Positions 1 through 6,375 of a stretch of DNA of 64,000 nt are shown piece after piece (positions within the stretch are counted from its first letter, which is position 1; each line of letters opens with the position of its first letter). The stretch is from Oscillospiraceae bacterium (GTDB taxonomy: Bacteria > Bacillota > Clostridia > Oscillospirales > Ruminococcaceae), in the NCBI GenBank assembly GCA_004555865.1, contig SFJO01000012.1:5552-69551 (forward strand), given 5' to 3'. Under the pieces are notes generated by a model that was not told the origin of the DNA, did not search any database, and was given only the letters and a program-made list of their open reading frames with translations. Made by a program: the position numbers and the translations under genes.

Positions 1-1021
1 CAACCGCCATGCCCTCCTGCTCGCATTGTGCTAGAATTTCCCCGAACAGATCATCCGGCAGGGTGTGCTCGGTCAGCCGCCCCAGCATCCACTGCTGGCC
101 CGGGGCCAGCAGAGCCTGCACATAGGCCGCGCCGCTGCACAGCATATCCCGAAGCGGCTCCGGCTGGAACAGCAGCCGCTCGCGGGTGCACAGCGCCTGA
201 ATGGTGCTGTAAAGGGGCGCGGAATTTTCCGGCCCCTCGCACACGTTCACCGCTACACAGCGGTCCGGCCGGATGAGCATACCGGAAATGGCAAAATCGT
301 CCCGAACCGCCATCAGCGCCTTGCCATAGGCAAAATCGCAGCCGTACAGATGCAGGTCGATGTGGCTCAGCGCCGTCAGGGCACTGGTCAGGAACATCAC
401 ATCCTGCACCAGCGCCTTGCGGTCACCCCGAAGGCTGACCATCAGCGAAAAGTGTACGTGCGGGTAGCGGTGCTGGTTCAGGTATCCGCCGCTCTGGATG
501 CCCATGGCCTGCATCCGGTATTCGCTGGGCATGGAAAACAGATCCAGCACCGCCATGATGTCCAGCGAATGGACTCGACGCAGCACCGGGTGGTGCATCT
601 TGCCGATGAAGTTTTTCAGGGGCAGCTGGGGGTAAAAGGCCACATTGGGGGCCACCACCGCGCCGCTGCTGCGCTGAAGTTCCCGCACATAGTTGTATTC
701 CGCCATCAGGTTGTCGTAAATGGCCAGCGACAGCTCCTGCTCATCCTGCACCTGATAATCCCGGATCAGCTGCACCAGCCCCTGGGGCTCGCCTTGCTCC
801 ACCAGGCACCGGCTCAGCCTGCGCAGCACATCTTCCGCGCTCTTTTCCGCCGGCAGCGCTTTGCCGCCGATCCATTTGCTGATATAGGAAACGTCATATT
901 GCAGGGCCTGCGCCACCACATAGTGCTTCAATGCCGCCACCGACATTAAATGCTCCAACAGGGTACTGAATCGATTCTTGGGTTCCATTTCATCACACCG
1001 AGCCGGGTTTCGTTTGTCCAT
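1..1021 (-). CDS. HTH-type regulator-like protein, C-terminus cut by window edge
   Basis: The reverse strand is open from an ATG at 1021 to the left edge with no stop, so at least 340 residues are present and the C-terminus is missing. Residues about 30-75 look like a lambda-repressor-type helix-turn-helix, with a VAQAL...VSYISKWI core. The rest (about 90-340) is a mixed alpha/beta region I cannot assign; it has no membrane segments or signal peptide. A GGAG site lies 7 bases before the ATG at 1021; an in-frame ATG at 988 is a weaker alternative. A good promoter lies upstream. The protein is probably a transcription factor with a ligand or signalling domain, but its target is unknown. Confidence 0.75.
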   Translation of the reverse strand, partial: MDKRNPARCDEMEPKNRFSTLLEHLMSVAALKHYVVAQALQYDVSYISKWIGGKALPAEKSAEDVLRRLSRCLVEQGEPQGLVQLIRDYQVQDEQELSLAIYDNLMAEYNYVRELQRSSGAVVAPNVAFYPQLPLKNFIGKMHHPVLRRVHSLDIMAVLDLFSMPSEYRMQAMGIQSGGYLNQHRYPHVHFSLMVSLRGDRKALVQDVMFLTSALTALSHIDLHLYGCDFAYGKALMAVRDDFAISGMLIRPDRCVAVNVCEGPENSAPLYSTIQALCTRERLLFQPEPLRDMLCSGAAYVQALLAPGQQWMLGRLTEHTLPDDLFGEILAQCEQEGMAV

Positions 1022-1098
1022 ATTGCGGCTCCGCGCCCGTACCTGCAAGGACATTTTTTTCGGCTGTTGTTCATTTGTTTTTCACAATGCTTATACAC

Positions 1099-1127
1099 AA
1101 TATAGTAAACTTTTGCCGCCGTGTCAA
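1099..1127 (-). promoter_or_regulatory. Sigma-A-type promoter for the truncated HTH gene
   Basis: TTGACA (1127-1122) and TATATT (1104-1099) are separated by 17 bases on the reverse strand, about 80 bases upstream of the start at 1021. Confidence 0.75.
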
Positions 1128-1179
1128 CCATCTGTCAGACATAATTGTATATCATAAAGATGCATTCATTTTTTACTTC

Positions 1180-1362
1180 TCACGCCTCGCCCCTTTGCCC
1201 GGGTGAGGCAATGTTTGGCCCTCCATCGGCAGGATTGTACGGTACAGCCGCTGTGGAAGCCTGGGCAAGCGCTTCCACCAAAGCTGCCGTGTACGTTTTT
1301 CCGTCCTCGTTCAAGCACAAAAAATTTTTTGTCAGCTTTTTGATCTTTTCTGCTTCCGTCAT
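1180..1362 (-). CDS. Small hypothetical protein divergent from XRE regulator
   Basis: A 60-residue ORF starts at ATG 1362, preceded by an AAAGGGG ribosome binding site. The N-terminal half is charged and helical (TEAEKIKKL). The C-terminal third is Pro/Gly/Ala-rich and probably disordered. I do not recognise a family. It is transcribed away from the XRE gene at 1500, from a promoter that carries a perfect inverted repeat. That arrangement suggests it is the regulated partner of the XRE protein. A longer start at an ATG further upstream would run through the promoter and palindrome and is rejected. Confidence 0.55.
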   Translation of the reverse strand: MTEAEKIKKLTKNFLCLNEDGKTYTAALVEALAQASTAAVPYNPADGGPNIASPGQRGEA

Positions 1363-1377
1363 CCTGCACACCCCTTT

Positions 1378-1423
1378 ATGCTTTCTTAGAAAGCATACTA
1401 TCATAACAATGTGAGTAAATCAA
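1378..1423 (-). promoter_or_regulatory. Promoter plus perfect palindromic operator candidate
   Basis: The reverse strand has TTGATT (1423-1418), a 17-base spacer and TAGTAT (1400-1395). A perfect 8-bp inverted repeat with a 3-base centre, ATGCTTTC...GAAAGCAT, spans 1378-1396. It covers the end of the -10 element and the likely transcription start. This is where an XRE-family repressor, such as the divergent gene product, would block transcription. Protein binding is inferred. Confidence 0.6.
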
Positions 1424-1441
1424 GTGCGTTTCCGCGTTTAT

Positions 1442-1469
1442 TTGCTTGCATTGTAAGGGTTGTTATGCT
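1442..1469 (+). promoter_or_regulatory. Probable promoter for the XRE gene
   Basis: TTGCTT (1442-1447) and TATGCT (1464-1469) are spaced by 16 bases and lie 31 bases before the XRE start codon. It faces away from the small-ORF promoter. Confidence 0.5.
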
Positions 1470-1499
1470 ATTCTCTTATTGTTGAAAGGAGTCGTTTCT

Positions 1500-1856
1500 A
1501 TGTCCATTCACGAACGGATTCGTGAAATTCGCCAAGCGCTTGGGCTGTCGCAGGCCAAATTTGCCAAAGACATTTCCATTTCCAGCGGCTATGTGGCCGG
1601 GCTGGAACTTGGGAACCGGAAGGTGAACGATCGGATGATCAAGCTGATCTGCACACAATACAATGTCAACGAGGCCTGGCTGCGGGATGGCACCGGCGAA
1701 ATGTTCCGCAGCGCATCGGACAGTCGGTTGGAACGCATCATCGCGCTGTTTCAGCAGCTGGAACCGGCCTTTCAGGATTACGTTCTGGAGCAGACCGACC
1801 GCCTGCTTGCCCTGCAAAACCGCCGTGCGCAGGAAGATCGCACGCAAAACAATTAA
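1500..1856 (+). CDS. XRE-family transcriptional regulator
   Basis: The product is 118 residues with a Cro/C1-type HTH at about residues 5-62. The recognition region reads LSQAKFAKDISISSGYVAGLE and is followed by the typical LxxGNRKVNDR and NEAWLRDGTGEMF elements. The latter is common in clostridial XRE proteins. The C-terminal 45 residues form a probable amphipathic helix for dimerisation. The start at 1500 follows GAAAGGAG with normal spacing; upstream in-frame codons would lie inside the promoter. It is divergent from the small ORF at 1180-1362 and ends at a strong shared terminator. It is probably an autoregulator acting at the palindrome at 1378-1396. Confidence 0.88.
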   Translation: MSIHERIREIRQALGLSQAKFAKDISISSGYVAGLELGNRKVNDRMIKLICTQYNVNEAWLRDGTGEMFRSASDSRLERIIALFQQLEPAFQDYVLEQTDRLLALQNRRAQEDRTQNN

Positions 1857-1906
1857 AAGCCATGGGCTGCCTTTCCAAACGGAACGCAGCCCATGGCTTC
1901 TTTTTG
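1857..1906. terminator. Bidirectional intrinsic terminator between xre and MATE gene
   Basis: Perfect 14-bp arms (1857-1870 and 1886-1899) around a 15-base loop are followed by a T-rich tail on the + strand and preceded by an A-rich stretch. It serves both convergent genes. Confidence 0.85.
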
Positions 1907-1965
1907 AATCATTTTCTATTCTGCCGCGGCACGCAGAAATGCTTTGGCCTCACAATGCCGCCGGT

Positions 1966-3303
1966 TTAATCGGCGGTCGGTTCCAGCCCGTGCAGAGACC
2001 GGCGCATGTACCCAAGGCCCACGGCATCCGCCAGCGCCCAGCCGATGGGAATGGCCATCCAGATGCCGGTTTCCCCCAGGTGCGGGGCCAGGCCATAGGC
2101 CAGCAGCACCCGGGTGCCCAGCGAGATCACGGTGAGCACCACCGACATACCCGGCCGCTTGACCGCCCGATAATGCCCGTACAGCAAAAACAGCCAGCCG
2201 ATGCCCACGTAAAACGCACCCTCGACCCGCAGGTACTGCACGCCGCTGGCGATGACCGCCGTCTCCTCTGCATTGATGAAAATGCCCATGAGCGGGGCAG
2301 CAAACAGCCACACCAGCGCCGAGATCATCACACAGAAGCCGCCGCTCAGGGCAAAACACTGCTTCATGCCCTTGCGAATGCGCCCCACATCCCCGGCGCC
2401 GTAATTCTGGGCCACAAAGGTGGAGTAAGCGTTGCCGAAGTCCTGCACCGGCAGATAGGCAAAGCTGTCGATCTTCACCGCCGCCGCGAAGGCCGCCATC
2501 ACCGTGGGGCCAAAGCTGTTCACCAGCCCCTGCACCATGAGAATGCCAAAGTTCATCACCGACTGCTGCGCACAGGTGAGGGCGGACAGATTGCCGATCT
2601 CCCCCAGCATGGCCCGGTCAAAGTGCAGCTGCTCCTTTCCGGGCAGCAGCGAACGGCAGCACCGGCAGACGTACAGCCCAATGCCGATTGCCGAGGCATA
2701 CTGCGCCAGAATGGTGGCGGCCGCCGCCCCGCCGATGCCCCAGCCCAAAACCGCCACGAACAGCAAGTCCAGCCCGATGTTCAGCAGCGCCGATACCGCC
2801 AGAAACACCAGAGGAACGGTGGAATTGCCCAAAGCCCGCAGCAGGCAGGCGCAGAAATTGTAGACCGATGTGGCCACCAGCCCCAGAAAAATGATGGAAA
2901 GATAGGTGCGAATGCCGTCCCACACCGGGCCCGGCACCCGCAAAAAGAGCAGAATCCAATCAATTCCAAGGCAAACGGCCACGTTCAGCACCACCGTCAC
3001 CGCCAGAATCAGCACAAACGCGTGCAGAACGGCGCTTTTCAGCTTTTGCGCATCGCCCTTGCCCTGATAGATGGAAAACAGCGCCCCGGAGCCCATGCTC
3101 AGCCCAAGAAAAATTGAGGTGAGGAAGGTCATCAGCGTGTACGCCGAGCCCACCGCCGCCAGCGCGTTGCTGCCCAGCACGTGCCCGACGATCAGCGTAT
3201 CGGCAATGTTGTACAGCTGCTGCAGCAGGTTGCCCGCCATCATGGGCAGCGCAAACAGCAGAAGCGACCGGGTGATGCTTCCCCGGGTCAGATCATGGTA
3301 CAA
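1966..3303 (-). CDS. MATE-family multidrug/cation antiporter
   Basis: The product has 445 residues and about 12 hydrophobic segments. The N-terminal sequence DLTRGSITRSLLLFALPMM is followed by GNLLQQLYNIADTLIVG, the hallmark of clostridial MATE (MatE domain, MepA/NorM-like) exporters. Family proteins use a sodium or proton gradient to expel cationic drugs across the cytoplasmic membrane. The start is probably TTG at 3303, because a GGAGGTG site sits 9 bases upstream and no ATG lies nearby. The gene is divergent from the thioesterase gene at 3527, with an inverted repeat in the shared promoter region. The substrate is unknown. Confidence 0.9.
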   Translation of the reverse strand: MYHDLTRGSITRSLLLFALPMMAGNLLQQLYNIADTLIVGHVLGSNALAAVGSAYTLMTFLTSIFLGLSMGSGALFSIYQGKGDAQKLKSAVLHAFVLILAVTVVLNVAVCLGIDWILLFLRVPGPVWDGIRTYLSIIFLGLVATSVYNFCACLLRALGNSTVPLVFLAVSALLNIGLDLLFVAVLGWGIGGAAAATILAQYASAIGIGLYVCRCCRSLLPGKEQLHFDRAMLGEIGNLSALTCAQQSVMNFGILMVQGLVNSFGPTVMAAFAAAVKIDSFAYLPVQDFGNAYSTFVAQNYGAGDVGRIRKGMKQCFALSGGFCVMISALVWLFAAPLMGIFINAEETAVIASGVQYLRVEGAFYVGIGWLFLLYGHYRAVKRPGMSVVLTVISLGTRVLLAYGLAPHLGETGIWMAIPIGWALADAVGLGYMRRSLHGLEPTAD

Positions 3304-3415
3304 AACGAGACACCTCCGGATTATTTTGGTTCTTTATGCAGTATACTCCACATACCCCTGCCACGCAAACCAGGCGGCCGGTTGTGCTACCCGGGTAAAC
3401 CCGCTATAATAAAAT

Positions 3416-3446
3416 TAACAGAACCAGCAATTTTCGCGTTCTGTTA
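3416..3446. repeat. Inverted repeat in divergent MATE/thioesterase promoter region
   Basis: Perfect 9-bp arms, TAACAGAAC (3416-3424) and GTTCTGTTA (3438-3446), are separated by 13 bases. It overlaps the probable -35 region of the thioesterase promoter, so it could be a regulator site. No regulator gene is adjacent. Confidence 0.5.
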
Positions 3447-3472
3447 TCTTATGATAATGTTTCCATTATAAT
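3444..3472 (+). promoter_or_regulatory. Probable promoter for thioesterase gene
   Basis: A consensus TATAAT (3467-3472) has a weak -35 (TTATCT, 3444-3449) at 17-base spacing. The weak -35 overlaps the inverted repeat. Confidence 0.5.
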
Positions 3473-3526
3473 AAGGTATGCCGCCCCATTCTGCCCGCCG
3501 GGCAAACCGGAAGGAGATTCACTACA

Positions 3527-3919
3527 ATGGAAGAAAAGCGCACCGAATACAGCCTGACCTGGACCGTAACGGATGAGATGACCGCCAAGCGCATTGGCAG
3601 TGCCGGGTCGAAGATCCTCTCCACCCCCAACATGGTGGCCCTGATGGAGGACGCCGCCCTGGAACTGGCCAAAGACTATCTGGAAGAGGGCCAAACCACC
3701 GTCGGCGCCGAAATTCACTGCCGCCACCTGGCGCCCACCCCTGTGGGAATGAAGGTAACCGCCACCGCCCGCCTGCGCAGCATGGAGCGGCGCAAGCTGT
3801 GGTTTGACATTGAGGTCAACGACGAAAAGGGCAAGTGCGGCGAAGGCTCTCACCTTCGCATCATCGTCAACTCCAAGGCCATAAGCGAAAAGGCCGCCAA
3901 CAAGGCCGAGAACAGCTGA
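3527..3919 (+). CDS. FlK-like hotdog-fold thioesterase
   Basis: The product is a 130-residue single-domain hotdog protein. T33, E41 and H67 have the same spacing (8 and 26 residues) as the catalytic Thr42, Glu50 and His76 of fluoroacetyl-CoA thioesterase FlK. The surrounding STPNMVALMEDAA and HLAPTPVG segments are typical of that family. Non-fluoroacetate homologues are common in Firmicutes and are thought to hydrolyse acyl-CoA esters. The real substrate here is unknown, and the FlK resemblance does not imply fluoroacetate use. An AAGGAG site precedes the ATG at 3527. It is monocistronic and divergent from the MATE gene. Confidence 0.85.
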   Translation: MEEKRTEYSLTWTVTDEMTAKRIGSAGSKILSTPNMVALMEDAALELAKDYLEEGQTTVGAEIHCRHLAPTPVGMKVTATARLRSMERRKLWFDIEVNDEKGKCGEGSHLRIIVNSKAISEKAANKAENS

Positions 3920-3961
3920 GCCGCAAAGCGCCAAAGTTTGCGAAAAAGCCCCAGAAACCGC

Positions 3962-4039
3962 AAACAGGCCGCCCTTCGGGTCGGTGAGCGGGTTCAGGTA
4001 CGACTGGCCGATAAAATAGCGGGCATACGCGGTGTTGGG
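3962..4039 (-). pseudogene. Remnant of a cupin/carboxymuconolactone-decarboxylase-type protein
   Basis: The reverse strand encodes a 26-residue stretch containing NTAYARYFIGQSYLNPLTDP. This is recognisable as the start of the cupin domain in the fused carboxymuconolactone decarboxylase/cupin proteins of Clostridia. The conserved continuation (VTFEPGCRNNWH type) is absent, and the frame degenerates on both sides. No start codon or ribosome site is attached. I regard it as a decayed fragment; chance resemblance is unlikely but possible. Confidence 0.45.
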
Positions 4040-4182
4040 CGTTCAGCCTTCCGCGGCCGTTCGCGCCTTTTGGGTGCGAACCTCATTGGATGAAGCCGCC
4101 TGCCCGAGAGATTTTTGAACGGTTTGCACTGGTATTTTTCAGCAATCTTTGCCATTGCAATTTATCCCCGCAAGGGGCACAC

Positions 4183-4230
4183 AAAAAGCGCCTCAATCAC
4201 TGGAACATTCCAGTGGTTGAGGCGCTTTTT
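4183..4230. terminator. Strong intrinsic terminator hairpin
   Basis: Long, nearly perfect arms (GCGCCTCAA...TTGAGGCGC, continuing into CACTGGAA/TTCCAGTG) carry A-runs on the left and T-runs on the right, so it can act in both directions. On the + strand it could end thioesterase transcription 270 bases downstream of that gene. Confidence 0.75.
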
Positions 4231-4412
4231 CGTCTTGTTTGTTTTATACTGGCATACGAGTCAGGTACTCGTGTATCTCCCCCTGCATTGGTAGTGCCGA
4301 CCAGCAGATTGCCGTTGGCGTTCTCTGCTTCCGGTCATGCGGAGGTCTGCCTTATACGGGTCCTGCCCTTCGGCAAACCCTGAATCGTCCTTTTTGCTAA
4401 CGCGCACAAACC

Positions 4413-4460
4413 AACCGCCTCCGGCGCTGAGAACGCTTCTCCGTGCCGGGGGCGGTTTTT
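4413..4460. terminator. Terminator downstream of spoVM
   Basis: A multi-part hairpin (AACCGCC/GGCGGTT, CCGGC/GCCGG, GAGAA/TTCTC) spans 4413-4457, directly after the spoVM stop codon in the leftward direction. The T-run is strongest on the + strand, so termination of the leftward operon is inferred mainly from stem strength and position. Confidence 0.65.
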
Positions 4461-4465
4461 GTCGG

Positions 4466-4546
4466 TCATCCTTCTTTTTTCATCTTGAACAGAACCCTCA
4501 GCAGCCCTGCCAGACATTTGGGGCTTCGCACCACGATCACCTGCAT
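4466..4546 (-). CDS. spoVM: Stage V sporulation protein M
   Basis: This 26-codon gene has the same length as Bacillus subtilis SpoVM and matches it at P9, K10, L12, G14 and R17. It has hydrophobic residues on the same face of the amphipathic helix and a charged tail. SpoVM binds the convex forespore surface and recruits the coat ATPase SpoIVA. A GGAGG site lies 8 bases before the ATG at 4546; a longer in-frame start further upstream lacks such a site. The position also fits: in Bacillus, spoVM directly follows thiN at the end of the prpC-prkC-rsgA-thiN run, and thiN lies just upstream here. The short length and low overall identity limit certainty, but length, residues and synteny agree. Confidence 0.82.
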   Translation of the reverse strand: MQVIVVRSPKCLAGLLRVLFKMKKEG

Positions 4547-4706
4547 CCCGTGTTCCTCCCTTCGACGTTCACCCGTCACACCGGGGCGGATGGTTTTGCT
4601 GCATCTGCCCCAGTATATCCACGTGAATACCGGTTTGTGACGGCGGGAGCGGCTTTTTGTACCGTTTCTGTCCGGCAGGACAAACCTCAACTGCCTGCTC
4701 CCCTGC

Positions 4707-5360
4707 TTACAACTCTGCGCCGTCGCCCAGGGTGGCGATCACCACAACCGGCCCCTTCGCCACCGTCAGCTCCACCTCGTCCGCAGCGAAGGCGTTGCTC
4801 ACCGCAAGGGGAAAATCCGCCGTGAGGGTGCCGTTTTCCAGCGGGTACTTTGCCCCCCGGATGCACATACCCTCTGCCGTGCCCTCCAGTGGGAACAGCG
4901 AGAAATAGGTCCAGTTTTCCCGGGCAAGGCGAAGCGGCCACCCCGGCATCAGGTACTGCACCCGGCTGCGCTCATCCTCCAGAATGGCCCGCACCCCCTG
5001 CTTTTCCAGCCACAGGCCGGTGGCGAGGTTTGCAAGCGTATGCTCCATGCGCAGGCCGCCCAGCGCGCCCAGAAGCGTCGCCTGCGCAAAGCCCTTCTCC
5101 GCGGCCAGGCGGGCCGCATAGTGGGTGTCAGTGTCATCCTTCTCACGGGGCAGCACCAGCAGCTCGCCTTCGCCCAGGCCCTCCGGCCGGCGGGAGCTGT
5201 CGAAGTCGCCCAGCACCAGATCCGGCACAAGCCCCAGCCGCCGGGCGTTGTGCCAACCAGCGTCGCAGGCGATCACATAATCGCCCGGCTGCCAGCAGCG
5301 GCGCAGTTCTTCGCTCACCGGGCAAGCGGACAAAATCAGGCAGCGATTGGTCTTTTCCAT
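4707..5360 (-). CDS. thiN: Thiamine pyrophosphokinase
   Basis: The product has 217 residues, the normal length for the family. It converts thiamine to thiamine diphosphate in the cytoplasm by pyrophosphoryl transfer from ATP. The metal/ATP motif GDFDS is at 51-55 and the DDTD motif at 75-78. They are followed by GALGGLRMEHTLAN, corresponding to the conserved GGxxDHxLAN loop with Met-Glu in place of the usual Asp. The C-terminal half is the beta-rich thiamine-binding domain with a conserved VSN motif. The ATG at 5360 follows GAGGAGAG. The gene lies between rsgA and spoVM as in Bacillus, but rpe, which sits between rsgA and thiN there, is absent. A terminator separates it from rsgA. Confidence 0.92.
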   Translation of the reverse strand: MEKTNRCLILSACPVSEELRRCWQPGDYVIACDAGWHNARRLGLVPDLVLGDFDSSRRPEGLGEGELLVLPREKDDTDTHYAARLAAEKGFAQATLLGALGGLRMEHTLANLATGLWLEKQGVRAILEDERSRVQYLMPGWPLRLARENWTYFSLFPLEGTAEGMCIRGAKYPLENGTLTADFPLAVSNAFAADEVELTVAKGPVVVIATLGDGAEL

Positions 5361-5415
5361 ACAGCTTCTCTCCTCGTTCTCTCCGGCCCGCTTCGAACCG
5401 GCGGCAGGCCGGGCT

Positions 5416-5474
5416 GTAAAAAGCCGCCGCTCAGGCAGGGCCTCGGTTCTGCCCCGCGCCTAAACGGCGGCTTT
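5416..5474 (-). terminator. Terminator/attenuator between rsgA and thiN
   Basis: 10-bp arms AAAGCCGCCG (5420-5429) and CGGCGGCTTT (5465-5474) are followed by a T5 run in the leftward direction. It probably reduces read-through from the rsgA operon into thiN-spoVM. Confidence 0.7.
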
Positions 5475-5497
5475 GTGGTTTTTGTTTTAGGGGCAGC

Positions 5498-6367
5498 TCA
5501 GCGCAGCTCCCATTCCTTCACCTGCTTGGCCTCGTCGTACATGGCGGCGTAGCTGTCGTAGCGGGTGGGCATGATCTCCCCTGCTTCCAGTGCCTGTTTG
5601 ACGGCGCAGCCCTTTTCGCCCCGGTGGGCGCAGCCGGTGAACTGACACTGCCCGAAATACGGCTCGAACTCCGGGAAGGCGTGCTGAAGGTTCTCCTTCG
5701 GGATGTAGCAGGCCCGCAGGGTGTCCAGGCTGGCGAAGCCGGGGGTATCGGCCACCCGGCCGCCCAGCACCTCAAAAATCTCCACTTCCCGGGTGGTATG
5801 GCGGCCGCGGCCCAGCTTCTGGCTGATGCTGCCGGTCTGCTGGGCCAGCTCCGGGGCAAGCGCGTTCATCAGGGTGGACTTGCCCACGCCGGAGTTGCCG
5901 CAGAAGGCGCACAGCCGCCCGCCGATCCAGCCGCGCAGTTCGTCCAGCCCCGCGCCGGTTTTGTAATCCACCTTAATGAACGGAATGGGCGTTTTTTCGT
6001 AGATCTCCGCCAGGCTGTCGGCGCTGGCCAAATCGCCCTTTGTGCACACGATCACCGGCTGAACGCCCTTATCCACCGCAATGGCGGTGAGCTTATCCAG
6101 CACCAGAGTGCTGGGTACCGGCTGCACGGTGCTGGCCACAATGAACAGCACATCCAGGTTGGCGACAGGCGGCCGGATGAACACATTCTTGCGGGGCAGG
6201 ATCTCGGCGATGACCCACTGGCCCGCCTCCTGCTCCAGCTGAACCTCATCCCCGGCCACAGGCGTGATGTGCCGCTTGCGGAAAATGCCCTTGGCCTTGC
6301 ACTCCACGATCTCCGTACCCGTCTGCACATAATAGAAGCCGCCGATGCCCTTGGTGATATAACTCAT
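5498..6367 (-). CDS. rsgA: Ribosome small-subunit biogenesis GTPase RsgA
   Basis: This is a circularly permuted GTPase that helps mature the 30S subunit. It has an N-terminal OB-fold (about residues 1-65), then the G domain in permuted order: TKGD (G4), GNSGVGKST (G1), DTPG (G3). A C-terminal zinc-binding CxxxxCxH...C region follows (CQFTGCAH...C). The length is 289 residues with the ATG at 6367, which has a GAGG site six bases upstream. An ATG four codons earlier overlaps the prkC stop but has poor spacing. Direct coupling to prkC/prpC is conserved in Firmicutes, where PrkC phosphorylates the Bacillus homologue CpgA. Confidence 0.95.
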   Translation of the reverse strand: MSYITKGIGGFYYVQTGTEIVECKAKGIFRKRHITPVAGDEVQLEQEAGQWVIAEILPRKNVFIRPPVANLDVLFIVASTVQPVPSTLVLDKLTAIAVDKGVQPVIVCTKGDLASADSLAEIYEKTPIPFIKVDYKTGAGLDELRGWIGGRLCAFCGNSGVGKSTLMNALAPELAQQTGSISQKLGRGRHTTREVEIFEVLGGRVADTPGFASLDTLRACYIPKENLQHAFPEFEPYFGQCQFTGCAHRGEKGCAVKQALEAGEIMPTRYDSYAAMYDEAKQVKEWELR

Positions 6368-6375
6368 GCCCTGCC

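Larger units (their letters stand above)
3920..4465. other. Intergenic region with gene debris and two terminators
   Basis: No intact gene is seen in about 550 bases. It holds a cupin-protein remnant (3962-4039) and two strong hairpins (4183-4230 and 4413-4460). Between the hairpins, the reverse strand has a short open stretch ending in a TAA at 4252-4254, which I cannot assign. The region looks like decayed genes left between two operons. Confidence 0.5.

Noticed and set aside
65..949. Open frame on + strand at the left edge
   Set aside because: Antisense to the reverse-strand HTH gene, which has a promoter, a ribosome site and an HTH pattern.
3527..3919. Fluoroacetate resistance
   Set aside because: The Thr/Glu/His spacing matches FlK, but many family members act on ordinary acyl-CoAs and there is no fluoro-metabolite gene nearby.
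4231..4412. Possible protein fragment on the reverse strand ending at about 4252
   Set aside because: A short open stretch with a stop is seen but no family could be recognised, so no gene is called.
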